A stretch of DNA of 64,000 nucleotides from Okibacterium sp. HSC-33S16 (GTDB lineage: Bacteria; Actinomycetota; Actinomycetes; Actinomycetales; Microbacteriaceae). Numbering within the stretch: position 1 is the first letter of the stretch; each line of letters starts with the position of its first letter. The position numbers were made by a program, and so were the translations under genes. The DNA lies in the NCBI RefSeq assembly GCF_024171565.1, contig NZ_JALJZZ010000001.1:62001-126000 (forward strand), read 5' to 3'. Positions 1-8,979 of the stretch are shown piece after piece. Below the pieces are notes generated by a model. That model was not told the origin of the DNA and ran no database searches. It was given only the letters and a program-made list of their open reading frames with translations.

Positions 1-422
1 CTCAGCCGAGACGACTGCTTCCGCTCATCGCTGGGGCCGTCGCCGTCGTGCTCATCGGTGGTGGCGTCGCCGCTGCCGCGATCTTCGGCTCGGGGCAGCC
101 AAACCCGAACGCCAGTCCGACGCCGAAGGCCAGCTCCGACATCGTGGTGGCCGGAGTGCCGTCGCCGGAGCCAGTATCGGTCACGCCGATGGGCGACGGC
201 AGCAGTGTGACGTTTGCCTGGTCGAACCCTGAACCGCAGGAGGGCGACACGTTCATCTGGCGTCGCACCGGCGGGGCGGCAGACGACCAACCGAAGACGG
301 CAACCGAGCCGTCGGTGACTGTGGAGTCACTCACGCCCGGTGATCGGGTGTGTATCGAGATCGTCACGAGACGCAGTACGGGAAAGGTATCGGGGGACCC
401 CTTGGAAATGTGCACACAGTGA
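1..422 (+). CDS. C-terminal part of a membrane protein, probably a Ser/Thr protein kinase
   Basis: The frame is open from the window edge (first full codon at base 3) and stops at 420-422. What is visible is one hydrophobic helix (from LLPLIAGAVAVV to AAAAIF), a Pro/Ser/Asn-rich linker, and about 85 residues with an Fn3-like pattern (VTFAWSNP, then TPGDRVCIEIVT) with one Cys in this domain and one near the C-terminus. A cytoplasmic domain, single helix and extracellular beta domain is the plan of actinobacterial PknB-type kinases, and an FHA protein follows directly. The kinase domain itself lies outside the window, so the kinase call is inference from context. The next gene starts inside the stop codon (GTGA), which implies translational coupling. 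Confidence 0.6.
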   Translation, partial: QPRRLLPLIAGAVAVVLIGGGVAAAAIFGSGQPNPNASPTPKASSDIVVAGVPSPEPVSVTPMGDGSSVTFAWSNPEPQEGDTFIWRRTGGAADDQPKTATEPSVTVESLTPGDRVCIEIVTRRSTGKVSGDPLEMCTQ

Positions 423-1210
423 AGGCGCCACGCATAGAATTCTGCGGCGAGTGGTACGACATCACTCCAGGGCAGCCATTCTTTGTCGGTCGTGAGTCGG
501 ACTTGATCATCGACGAGAACCCGTTCCTGCACCGTCGCTTCCTATCGATTAGTGACGAGAACGGGCTCTGGTGGCTGTCCAACGTCGGCAACCTTCTCTC
601 GGCAACCGTCACAGACACCACCGGGCAGGTTCAGGCCTGGCTCGCTCCCGGTGCTCGACTGCCCATCGTCTTTCCCGAGTTGACGGTCATGTTCAGCGCA
701 GGGTCGACAACGTACGAGTTCGCCATCCACTCTGAAGCCGAATACTTCGGTACGAGTTCGATGACCGCGATGTCAGCCGGTACGACAACAGTCGGTCCCG
801 TGCACCTCACGAGTAGCCAGCGCCTCCTCATCGTCGCGCTCGCCGAAAACGTCCTGCGCCAGGACTTCCCCGGCCGTGGCGAGATCCCCGCCTCCGTCGA
901 CGCGGCCGCCCGCCTCGGCTGGACCCAGACCGCGTTCAACCGCAAGCTCGACAACGTCTGCGACAAACTCGACCGCATTGGTGTGCGCGGGCTCCGCGGT
1001 GGTCGAGGCAAGCTCGCCACCGGTCGCCGTGCGCGCCTGGTCGAGTACGCCGTTTCCTCGCGCCTCGTCGACGCAAGCGACCTCGTCCTCCTCGATCGAG
1101 AGAAGGAGGAACGCGACAAAGCCGATGCCGCGTCGGCGACCGCCACGTCCGAGGACCCGGGTGTGGTGGATTCAGGGCTCTCGGCGGCACCGCCACTTAC
1201 CCGCTCCTGA
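419..1210 (+). CDS. FHA-like domain protein with C-terminal helix-turn-helix
   Basis: 263 residues. The GTG start at 419 overlaps the stop of the preceding gene by 4 nt; a start at 350 is possible but would overlap far more. Residues 1-110 look like an FHA domain (FFVGRESDLII, NPFLHRRFLSI), the phosphothreonine-binding fold. Residues 130-230 look like a winged-helix or sigma-like HTH region (SSQRLLIVALAENVL, then AAARLGWTQTAFNRKLDNV). The tail is charged and disordered. No membrane segment is seen, so it should be cytoplasmic. Next to a putative kinase it could be its phospho-reader and a DNA-binding effector. Both domain assignments are by eye; the FHA match is weaker than that of the protein at 11519. 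Confidence 0.7.
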   Translation: MKAPRIEFCGEWYDITPGQPFFVGRESDLIIDENPFLHRRFLSISDENGLWWLSNVGNLLSATVTDTTGQVQAWLAPGARLPIVFPELTVMFSAGSTTYEFAIHSEAEYFGTSSMTAMSAGTTTVGPVHLTSSQRLLIVALAENVLRQDFPGRGEIPASVDAAARLGWTQTAFNRKLDNVCDKLDRIGVRGLRGGRGKLATGRRARLVEYAVSSRLVDASDLVLLDREKEERDKADAASATATSEDPGVVDSGLSAAPPLTRS

Positions 1211-1229
1211 GAGCACAACGGTGCGCGTG

Positions 1230-1260
1230 CATGCGAACGCATGTGACCGGCCGCGCCGGT
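1230..1260. repeat. Two adjacent palindromes upstream of the giant surface-protein gene
   Basis: CATGCGAACGCATG (1230-1243) is a 6-bp dyad with an AA centre. ACCGGC-CGC-GCCGGT (1246-1260) is a second 6-bp dyad. They lie directly upstream of, and partly over, a candidate promoter. They could be an operator or simple hairpins; no regulator can be assigned. Confidence 0.4.
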
Positions 1261-1272
1261 GCATGCTAGCGT
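1243..1272 (+). promoter_or_regulatory. Candidate promoter for the giant repeat protein gene
   Basis: GTGACC (1243-1248), an 18-nt spacer, and TAGCGT (1267-1272) resemble an actinobacterial housekeeping promoter. It would give a leader of about 80 nt before the GTG at 1360. The -35 match is only moderate. Confidence 0.35.
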
Positions 1273-1359
1273 TTGCTTGGGTTTCGGGGTTATCCCCCAA
1301 ACGGGCAAGCGCTCGCATGGGATGCTACGAACTGGTGTCAGCCCCGGGGGGACTACAAC

Positions 1360-4300
1360 GTGTTGAAATGGCTCAAAGGTCGCAAAGTCACGGCCTCGGT
1401 CGTCGCACTTTCCGTTCTCGTCGCCGTTCCCGTCACCGTCGCCGTCCTGCACGAAGGATTTCCGGTCACCGATGTTGACTTGAGTGCCCGCGACGTCTGG
1501 GTCACCAACGGTACCGAGCTCATGGCCGGTCGCCTCAACCGCCAGATCGAAGAGCTCAACGCCTCGGTCGCCACGGTCTCGAACGACATCGACGTGCTGC
1601 AGAACGGTGAGAACGTGCTCCTGCACGACCGCTCAGGCTCGACGGTCGAGCGCGTCGACTCGGCTTTCACGACGCTCATCGAGCGTGCCGACATGCCGCC
1701 CGGCGCTGAACTGTCGCTCGGAGACACCAAGCTCAGCATCGTCGACCCCAAATCCGGCGAGCTCTGGGTCACGAACACGGCCGGTGAGCTCCGGTTCTCC
1801 ACCGTCGACACCAAACCACTCGCGAAGCTCGGCAAGAACGCGAAGGCGGTCGTCTCCACCGAGGGCACCACCTTCGCGGTTTCGCCCGAGAAGAAGAAGT
1901 TATACGCCTACCCCAAGGGTGGCGGAGATCCGAAGGTCACCGATCTGCCGAAGCTGGACGACTACCTGCTCACGGCCGCCGGTGAGCAGGCCGTCATCCT
2001 CGATCGTGACAAAAATCGAATTCTGACGGATGCGTCCAGCTCTATCTCGCTTCCCGACCAGGGCGTCAAGCTGCAACAGGTCAGCGCCACCGGGGGTGAA
2101 GTCATCGTCGCGACAGGATCGTCCCTGCTGCGCGTGCGACTCAACAACGATCAGCCGCAAACCATCAAAGCCGAGATCACCAACCCGGTGAAGAAGGCCA
2201 ACGAGATCTCGTCGCCGGTCAACCTCAACGGCTGTGCACACGGAGCCTGGTCCGGCGCGAGCAAGTACATGGCCGTGTGCGGCGACGGGTCCCCGTCACG
2301 CCAGGCAATCGAACCGCTCGCCGAGGGAGCGACCCTCGAGTTCCGGGTCAACAAGAACGTCATCGCGCTCAACAACCTGCAGACCGGTGACGTTTGGCTC
2401 GTCGACGCCAACATGCGCCTCGTCAAAAACTGGGAAGAAGTCACACCACCTCAGGAAGACGACGGTGAAGAGGGCGACGAGAAGGCATCGACCCAGTCGT
2501 TCGAAGACACCCTCGCCGACCGCACCGAGCAGAACCGTCCGCCGATCGCTCGTGACGACGTCCTGGGCGCGCGCCCCGGCAAGAGCACAATTCTCCCCGT
2601 GCTCGACAACGACACAGACCCCGACGGTGACGTCCTCACCATCAACGAAAATTTGCAGGGGCTCGCACCTGAATCCGGTCTCATCGAGTTCATTGATGGC
2701 GGACGTGCGCTGCAGTTCACCCCGAACCCCGCACAGTCCGCCGGAACCATTTCCTTCCGCTACTCGGTCTCCGACGGTCGCACCGGCGGTGTCGCCGAGG
2801 CGACGGTGAGCGTCACCATCATGCCGATGGAGACCAACGCCCCGCCGGTCGAACAGCGCAAGGGTGCGGTGAGCGTCGAGGTGGGTCAGTCCATCTCCTA
2901 CAACCCGCTCATCGACTGGCGTGACCCCGACGGAGACGACGTCTTCCTCCAGTCCGCCGTTTCCGATAACGGCGACCTCGTGCGGTTCTCGCACGACGGC
3001 TTCGTGACCGTCACCCATACCTCCGCTCAAGAAGGTCCACGCGATATCGTCTACGTCGTCTCTGATGGCTACGAAACGGCATCCGGAACCTTCACGGTTG
3101 ACGTCAAACCGGCCGGAACTCTCGGGCCGATCGGAACCCCCGACCACGTCCAGACCTTCGTGGGCGAACCGGTCGAAGCGTTCCCGCTCGATAACGACCT
3201 GTCGACGAACGGGTCGCAGCTCGCCCTGCTCGGTGCCGAGGCGCAGAGCGGCGGCCTCTCGATCACCATGAAGCCCGACACCAATTCGATGCAGCTGGTC
3301 GCCGGAAACTCCGGTGTCTACTACGTGCAGTACACCCTTGGTGCGGGCGCGGCCACGAGCATCGGCATGCTGCGGGTCGACGTGCGCGATGCACCCACCG
3401 AGGTGCAGAAGCCGATCGCCGTCCACGACACCGGCTATCTCCGCCCCAACGAACCGACGTCGCTCAACGTCCTCACCAATGACGTCTCACCCGGCGGGGC
3501 CGTCCTCGCGATCCGCTCGCTCGACATTCCTGACGAGTCCCGTGTTCTCTCGATCGAGGTGCTCAACTCCTCGGTGATCCGGGTGACGTCCTCCGGCGCG
3601 GTCACCGACCAGCTGCAGTTCAGTTACACGCTCTCCGACGGTACGAACGAAGCCACCACGACGGTGTCGATCGTGCCCGTTCCGCCGCTCACGAAGCACC
3701 AGGCGCCCATCGCGGCTGATGACACCGTGACCGTCCGCGCCGGCGACATCGCGAGCGTTCCTGTGCTTGAGAACGACGTGCACCCCGACAATGCCGTGAT
3801 GACCCTGGCAACAGAGCTCGTCGAGCCCGCAACGGCCGGCCTGGCATTCGTCACCGATGACAAGGTTCGGTACCAGGCTCCGCGCGAAACCGGTGTGTAC
3901 ACGGCCGTGTATATGGTGACGGATGCCTTCAAGCAACAAGCCGTCGCCCGCATCACTTTCAATGTGGTTGCGCCGAACAAAGATGAGAACCAGGCTCCGG
4001 CGCCGAAGACGCTGACGGCTCGCGTCTTCGCCGACTCGTCCGTCGTCGTTAACGTTCCCCTCGACGGGCTCGACCCCGACGGCGACTCGCTCGTCTTCGA
4101 CGGGCTCGCCAGCTCACCGGCGCTCGGCAGCGTGGAGACCTCAGACAGCACGACCTTCACCTACACCGCGGCACCCGGCTCAGCCGGAACCGACGTGTTC
4201 TCGTACACACTCAAAGACACCTACGGCGCCACCGCAACCGGAATGGTGCGCATCGGCGTCATCGAGCGCGCCGCTCAAGACTCCCCGCCGATCGCCGTCG

Positions 4301-6597
4301 ATGACACCATCGAGGTGCAGCCAGGCCGCGTTGCGACGGTTCCCGTGTTGGCGAACGACTCAGACCCCAACGGGTACGAGATCGAGGTTGTGAAGAAGCT
4401 CAAGGAAGTTCCCGAGGGCGTCACGGCAACCGTCAAAAAGAAGCAGTTCGTTGAGATCGAAGCGCCCGACGAAGAGACCACGCTGTCGATTCGATACGAG
4501 ATCACGAACAACAACGGTGGATCCGACACCGCGTTCGTGCAGGTGCGCGTGACGAACGAAGCGACTATCCAACCGCCGACGCTCAAGGACCACATCGTCG
4601 AACCGGGCGACGTGGTCGGCGAGAAGACGGTCGACATTGACGTCCTGGCCGGGGCGAACAACTCCGGCGGACGCACCGAAGACCTTGAGGTGTCCCTCGA
4701 AGGACCGAACGCATCCAACGCCGAGAACCTCGGCAACGGCAAGGTGCGCGTCACCCTGGTCGACAACCGGATGGCCATCACCTACCGGTTGACCAACACC
4801 ATCGACGACCTCAGCTCCTCGGCCTTCATCGTTGTGCCGCCGTTCTCCGACGGCCTGCCGCCGGTCATGCGTGAACTGCCGATCCAGTACGTCGAGAAGA
4901 ACGGCACCCGCACCTGGAAGCTCGATGACATTGCCTACTCGCCGACCGGCAAGAAGATCAGCATCACCGACGCGAAGAAGGTCACCAACGCGAAGAGCAA
5001 CGGCGAGTCGAGCTTCGTCAACAATCAGACGCTGACCTTCACCCCGGCGCTCGACTACCGCGGTCCGGCGAACATTACCTTCGAGGCATCCGACGGGTCG
5101 TCGACCGGCGTGTCCACACTCGTGCTGCCTATCACCGTCGGTGACCCCGAAATGAAGGATGAGCCGCCGACATTCACTCCGCCCGACCTGACGATCGAGG
5201 CGAACGGCGACCCATACACCGTCGACCTCCGCGCGGCGAGCTTCCACCAGAACCCTGAGGTCCTGGCTGCGCTGACCTACTCGGGACTCGGCGGCATGGC
5301 TGGCGGCATTGCGGCGAACCTCAGCGGGTCCACGATCACGGTGTCCGCGCCGTTCGGTACTCCAACGGGAACGGCGGCCACACTGACGTTCCAGGTAAAG
5401 TACCGCGAGTTTGTGATCGATGGCTCTGTCCACGTACGTGTTGTCGCGTCGTCGAGGCCGATGCCGTCCACAGTTGACGACTCGGAACCGAACGGACGCA
5501 GCAGCAAAGCGGTGACCCTTCCGGTGCTGGCTAACGACTACAACCCGTTCCCCGGCCAGTCGCTGACGATCGTCGACACTCAACTCAGCTCTGGGAACGC
5601 CCAATGCAAGGTGTCAGGAGAGAACCTGATCATCACGCCTGGGCCAGAGAAGAGCCAGCAGATCAGCTGCATCTACACGATCCAGGACGCGACTAAGGAT
5701 GCGTCGCGGCAGGCCCAGGGTCGCGCGGACGTGGTTGTCACGAGTGCGCCGGATGCGCCCGCGCGGCCAGTTCTCACCCCGAGCGACAGCAAAATCGCGG
5801 TGAACATCAACGCATCTCCTTCCAGCAATGGGGCGACCATCACCACGTACACCGTGAAGCGCAACGATGGTGTCGAGCAGTCCGGTAAAGCTGGAGAGAC
5901 AAAAACCTTCAGCGGAACCAACGGCGTGAACTACACATTCACCGTGACGGCGACCAACAATGTCGGCGAGAGCGCCGCGTCACCGCCCGCCTCAGCCGTC
6001 TCGTATGGCATCCCAAGCAAGCCGGGGGTTCCAAAGATGGACCAGAGCGGCCCGCACGAGGGGTCCTCCGTAACTATGAGTTGGACCGCGTCCACTGATG
6101 ACGGAGGAGACCCAACATTTGAATACAACTGGCGAATTAGCGACGGATCATCGGGCTCCGGCAAAGCGAAGTCAGCGACAGTGGCCAAAGCTGGAATTGG
6201 GGTATACAACGGGTCGGTCAGGGCATGCAGCCGAGTCGGCTGTACTGACTGGGTCGACTCAAGTAATAGCGTGGCGATCACGAAGAAGCCCGACCCGCCC
6301 AAGCAGGTGACGAACATCAGAGGCTACGACGGTCCTTCCAGACACTGTGACGACAACGGCTGTGTTGATAACAGCGTGAAGATTCAGTTCTCCTACGAGA
6401 ACTGGCCGGCAGGAACGTATCAGGTTACGCCTCAGTTCAAACAGAACGGCGAATGGAAAAACATTGCCCGTACGTACCCCACGTCCATGAGCGGGAATGG
6501 CACCGTCCAGTTGACGTCCTACATTCAGCCGGCGTACGCACCGAACGGCGTTCGTGTCCTCATCGACGGCTACACCAGCGAAACCTTCTACCTCTAG
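1360..6597 (+). CDS. Giant surface protein with tandem Ig-like repeats and Fn3-like modules
   Basis: 1,745 residues. The GTG at 1360 is chosen because a G-run (about 1345-1350) precedes it at ribosome-binding distance and it places a signal or anchor helix at residues 11-30. Residues 40-390 are beta-rich with propeller-like repeats (DVWVTNG, ELWVTN). From about 395 to 1465 come some 11 tandem repeats of 91-103 residues. Many open with a motif like PPIAxDDxxxVxPG and LPVLxNDxDPxGDxL, near 395, 495, 593, 684, 782, 879, 976, 1072, 1166, 1269 and 1365. This is the pattern of the cadherin-like/Big_9 Ig family. Fn3-like modules follow near 1465 and 1550, and a Cys-containing end near 1644. No LPXTG motif is seen. 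It is probably an extracellular rod anchored by the N-terminal helix. Ligand unknown; adhesion or envelope structure is inference. Confidence 0.8.
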   Translation: MLKWLKGRKVTASVVALSVLVAVPVTVAVLHEGFPVTDVDLSARDVWVTNGTELMAGRLNRQIEELNASVATVSNDIDVLQNGENVLLHDRSGSTVERVDSAFTTLIERADMPPGAELSLGDTKLSIVDPKSGELWVTNTAGELRFSTVDTKPLAKLGKNAKAVVSTEGTTFAVSPEKKKLYAYPKGGGDPKVTDLPKLDDYLLTAAGEQAVILDRDKNRILTDASSSISLPDQGVKLQQVSATGGEVIVATGSSLLRVRLNNDQPQTIKAEITNPVKKANEISSPVNLNGCAHGAWSGASKYMAVCGDGSPSRQAIEPLAEGATLEFRVNKNVIALNNLQTGDVWLVDANMRLVKNWEEVTPPQEDDGEEGDEKASTQSFEDTLADRTEQNRPPIARDDVLGARPGKSTILPVLDNDTDPDGDVLTINENLQGLAPESGLIEFIDGGRALQFTPNPAQSAGTISFRYSVSDGRTGGVAEATVSVTIMPMETNAPPVEQRKGAVSVEVGQSISYNPLIDWRDPDGDDVFLQSAVSDNGDLVRFSHDGFVTVTHTSAQEGPRDIVYVVSDGYETASGTFTVDVKPAGTLGPIGTPDHVQTFVGEPVEAFPLDNDLSTNGSQLALLGAEAQSGGLSITMKPDTNSMQLVAGNSGVYYVQYTLGAGAATSIGMLRVDVRDAPTEVQKPIAVHDTGYLRPNEPTSLNVLTNDVSPGGAVLAIRSLDIPDESRVLSIEVLNSSVIRVTSSGAVTDQLQFSYTLSDGTNEATTTVSIVPVPPLTKHQAPIAADDTVTVRAGDIASVPVLENDVHPDNAVMTLATELVEPATAGLAFVTDDKVRYQAPRETGVYTAVYMVTDAFKQQAVARITFNVVAPNKDENQAPAPKTLTARVFADSSVVVNVPLDGLDPDGDSLVFDGLASSPALGSVETSDSTTFTYTAAPGSAGTDVFSYTLKDTYGATATGMVRIGVIERAAQDSPPIAVDDTIEVQPGRVATVPVLANDSDPNGYEIEVVKKLKEVPEGVTATVKKKQFVEIEAPDEETTLSIRYEITNNNGGSDTAFVQVRVTNEATIQPPTLKDHIVEPGDVVGEKTVDIDVLAGANNSGGRTEDLEVSLEGPNASNAENLGNGKVRVTLVDNRMAITYRLTNTIDDLSSSAFIVVPPFSDGLPPVMRELPIQYVEKNGTRTWKLDDIAYSPTGKKISITDAKKVTNAKSNGESSFVNNQTLTFTPALDYRGPANITFEASDGSSTGVSTLVLPITVGDPEMKDEPPTFTPPDLTIEANGDPYTVDLRAASFHQNPEVLAALTYSGLGGMAGGIAANLSGSTITVSAPFGTPTGTAATLTFQVKYREFVIDGSVHVRVVASSRPMPSTVDDSEPNGRSSKAVTLPVLANDYNPFPGQSLTIVDTQLSSGNAQCKVSGENLIITPGPEKSQQISCIYTIQDATKDASRQAQGRADVVVTSAPDAPARPVLTPSDSKIAVNINASPSSNGATITTYTVKRNDGVEQSGKAGETKTFSGTNGVNYTFTVTATNNVGESAASPPASAVSYGIPSKPGVPKMDQSGPHEGSSVTMSWTASTDDGGDPTFEYNWRISDGSSGSGKAKSATVAKAGIGVYNGSVRACSRVGCTDWVDSSNSVAITKKPDPPKQVTNIRGYDGPSRHCDDNGCVDNSVKIQFSYENWPAGTYQVTPQFKQNGEWKNIARTYPTSMSGNGTVQLTSYIQPAYAPNGVRVLIDGYTSETFYL

Positions 6598-6639
6598 TCC
6601 GGCCTCAACATTCGACATGACCAACGAAAGAGAACCTCA

Positions 6640-7608
6640 GTGCCAGTAACTCAAGAGCAGTCGGCGTGGTTCGCCGGCGCCTTCGATTCGCTCGTATCCA
6701 ACGTTGGGCAGGCAATCCTCGGCAAGGAGGAGACGATCAAACTGATCATCGCCGCCATGCTGAGTGAGGGGCATGTGCTGCTTGAGGACTTCCCTGGGAC
6801 CGGAAAGACGGTGCTTGCGAAGGCGCTGGCGAACACACTCGAGGGCACGAACTCGCGCATTCAGTTCACTCCCGACCTCCTGCCGTCCGACGTCACGGGC
6901 GTCACGATCTACAATCAGGCGTCGAACAAGTTCGAGTTCCACAAGGGACCGATCTTCTCGTCGGTCGTCCTCGCCGACGAGATCAACCGAGCCTCGCCGA
7001 AGACCCAGTCCGCGCTGCTTGAAGTCATGGAAGAGGGCGTCGTGACGGTCGACGGCGAAAGCTACCCGGTCGGCAAGCCGTTTATGGTCATCGCGACGCA
7101 GAACCCGGTTGAGCAGGCGGGTACGTACAAGCTCCCCGAAGCTCAGCTCGACCGTTTCCTCATTAAGACTTCGCTCGGATACCCGGACCGGGACACCGCC
7201 GTAGACCTTCTTCTTGATGCCGCGAACCGGTCACGCTCGTCGAAGATCACCCCGATCATCGCGGCACCGTCGCTGATTGCCATGTCTCAATTGGCATCCG
7301 AGGTTCACGTGGATCGTTCGGTGATGGAATTCATCACCGACCTCGTGCACGCCACGCGTTCGCACAAGGACGTTGCCCTGGGTGTCAGCATGCGTGGGAG
7401 CCTCGCGCTCGCACGCATGATCAAAACCTGGGCGCTTGCCCACGGCCGGTTGTACGCAACGCCCGATGACGTGCACACCCTCGCGATTCCGGTGCTCGCG
7501 CACCGGCTCATCGTCGACGCGGAAAGCGAGTTCGCTGGGGTGAAGGCCGAAGACATCATCGCCGGTTTGCTCGTTGACCTGCCCGTTCCCGCCTACCGCG
7601 CCGCATAG
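6640..7608 (+). CDS. MoxR-family AAA+ ATPase
   Basis: 322 residues, normal for the family. Walker A is PGTGKT at residues 52-57; Walker B and its extension are VVLADEINRASPKTQSALL near 109; the sensor region reads VIATQNPVEQAGTYKLPEAQLDRF. These are hallmark MoxR sequences. MoxR ATPases act as chaperones, usually with VWA or DUF58 partners, and a DUF58 gene follows 15 nt downstream. Start is GTG with a weak AGAG ribosome site. It probably uses ATP to remodel or activate the products of its neighbours, including the giant surface protein; that client link is inference. Confidence 0.93.
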   Translation: MPVTQEQSAWFAGAFDSLVSNVGQAILGKEETIKLIIAAMLSEGHVLLEDFPGTGKTVLAKALANTLEGTNSRIQFTPDLLPSDVTGVTIYNQASNKFEFHKGPIFSSVVLADEINRASPKTQSALLEVMEEGVVTVDGESYPVGKPFMVIATQNPVEQAGTYKLPEAQLDRFLIKTSLGYPDRDTAVDLLLDAANRSRSSKITPIIAAPSLIAMSQLASEVHVDRSVMEFITDLVHATRSHKDVALGVSMRGSLALARMIKTWALAHGRLYATPDDVHTLAIPVLAHRLIVDAESEFAGVKAEDIIAGLLVDLPVPAYRAA

Positions 7609-7623
7609 ACTGCCCCGCCCCTC

Positions 7624-8979
7624 ATGACGACGAGCCTCGACGCACCCCCGGTCGCTCCTGAACAGGACACTGCCGGTGATCAGGCGACCCCGCAATTTGT
7701 GTTGCCTGCGGAGAAGAAGACTCGTATGGCCGGCCTGGCGCCGGTCGTGACGTCTGTGCGCAACGGTACGGGGGTTCTCACCCGCGTGACCGCTCGAGCC
7801 GCGCGGCGCAGCTGGAGCGCGGTGTTGCCTTACCTGGAGATCATCTCCGGTTTGGGTGCGCTCGTATCGCTCTCGGGAATCGTGTCACTTCTCGTCGGCT
7901 TGATACTGGGCTGGCCGGAACTGACCTTCATCGGGATGGCGCTGCTCGTCGCTGTGGTCGTCGCCTTGCTGTTTCTCATCGGTCGCGCGAACTATTCGAT
8001 TGACATCGAATTGAATCCACGTCGCGTGGTCGTGGGGGACCGGGCCATCGGCAGGGTGCTCGTGCGGAACGTCGGCAAACGAGCGTCGACCGCAACGACG
8101 CTTGAGGTGCCGGTGGGGGAGGGCCTCGCGGAATTTGCGATCGGTGGCCTGCAGCCGAACGAGGAAACCGAAGAGTTGTTTGCCGTGCCCACCAACCGCC
8201 GTGCCGTGATTCTCGCTGGCCCCGCGGTTTCGGTGCGAGGCGATCAACTCGGGATGTTCCGCCGGGCGGTGAAGTGGACCGACCAGATCGAGTTGTTTGT
8301 GCACCCGATCACGACGCGACTGCACCCGACGGCAGCCGGCCTGGTGCGTGACCTTGAGGGTCAGGTCACCAAGAAGATCACCAACAACGACATCTCGTTC
8401 CACGCCTTGCGGGCCTACGTCACCGGCGATGACGTGCGGTACGTCCACTGGCGGACATCCGCACGTACCGGCCAGCTCATGGTGCGGCAGTTTGAGGAAT
8501 CGCGCCGCAGCCAGCTGACCATCATTTCTTCGAGTGACATGCGCTACTTCGCCAGCGACGCCGAGCTTGAACTCGCTATCTCGGTGACGGCATCCATCGG
8601 CTCACAGGTGATCCGTGACGGTACCCAGATCAGCGTGGTGACCGAGGGGCGGATTCTCAAGACGCACTCGGTGACGTCGTTGCTCGACGACACCTGCCGG
8701 ATCGAGGCGATCACCGACTCGACCGCGACCGCGCGTGACTTCGCACGTGAAGCCACCAAACGCCTCCCACCGCCCAGCGTCGTGGTCATCATCGCTGGGT
8801 CCAAGATGGAGGCATCGGATTACCGGGCCATCCAGCGGTTGTTCGGCGGCGAGACCAATGTGCTGGCGTTGCGTATCGACGTCGACGCTCGCGCCCGCAT
8901 TCAGGATGTTGCCGGTCTGTCCATCGTCACCATCGGTCAGCTCTCTGACCTGCCTCGAGTGATGGCGAGGGCGGTATGA
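7624..8979 (+). CDS. DUF58 domain membrane protein
   Basis: 451 residues. Two hydrophobic segments lie at roughly 65-85 and 95-120. A beta-rich stretch follows, then the DUF58 signature near residue 262 (RAYVTGDDVRYVHWRTSAR, then QLMVRQFEE). DUF58 proteins are usually paired with MoxR ATPases and contain a VWA-like fold. The 3' end overlaps the next gene by 4 nt (ATGA). No clear Shine-Dalgarno sequence precedes the ATG, so translation may be coupled to moxR or the start may lie slightly downstream. Function is known only by association. Confidence 0.88.
   Translation: MTTSLDAPPVAPEQDTAGDQATPQFVLPAEKKTRMAGLAPVVTSVRNGTGVLTRVTARAARRSWSAVLPYLEIISGLGALVSLSGIVSLLVGLILGWPELTFIGMALLVAVVVALLFLIGRANYSIDIELNPRRVVVGDRAIGRVLVRNVGKRASTATTLEVPVGEGLAEFAIGGLQPNEETEELFAVPTNRRAVILAGPAVSVRGDQLGMFRRAVKWTDQIELFVHPITTRLHPTAAGLVRDLEGQVTKKITNNDISFHALRAYVTGDDVRYVHWRTSARTGQLMVRQFEESRRSQLTIISSSDMRYFASDAELELAISVTASIGSQVIRDGTQISVVTEGRILKTHSVTSLLDDTCRIEAITDSTATARDFAREATKRLPPPSVVVIIAGSKMEASDYRAIQRLFGGETNVLALRIDVDARARIQDVAGLSIVTIGQLSDLPRVMARAV

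Noticed and set aside
4360-5604. Long open frame on the minus strand within the giant protein gene
   Set aside because: Arg/Val/Asp-rich mirror of a high-GC coding strand, with no ribosome site or family signal.
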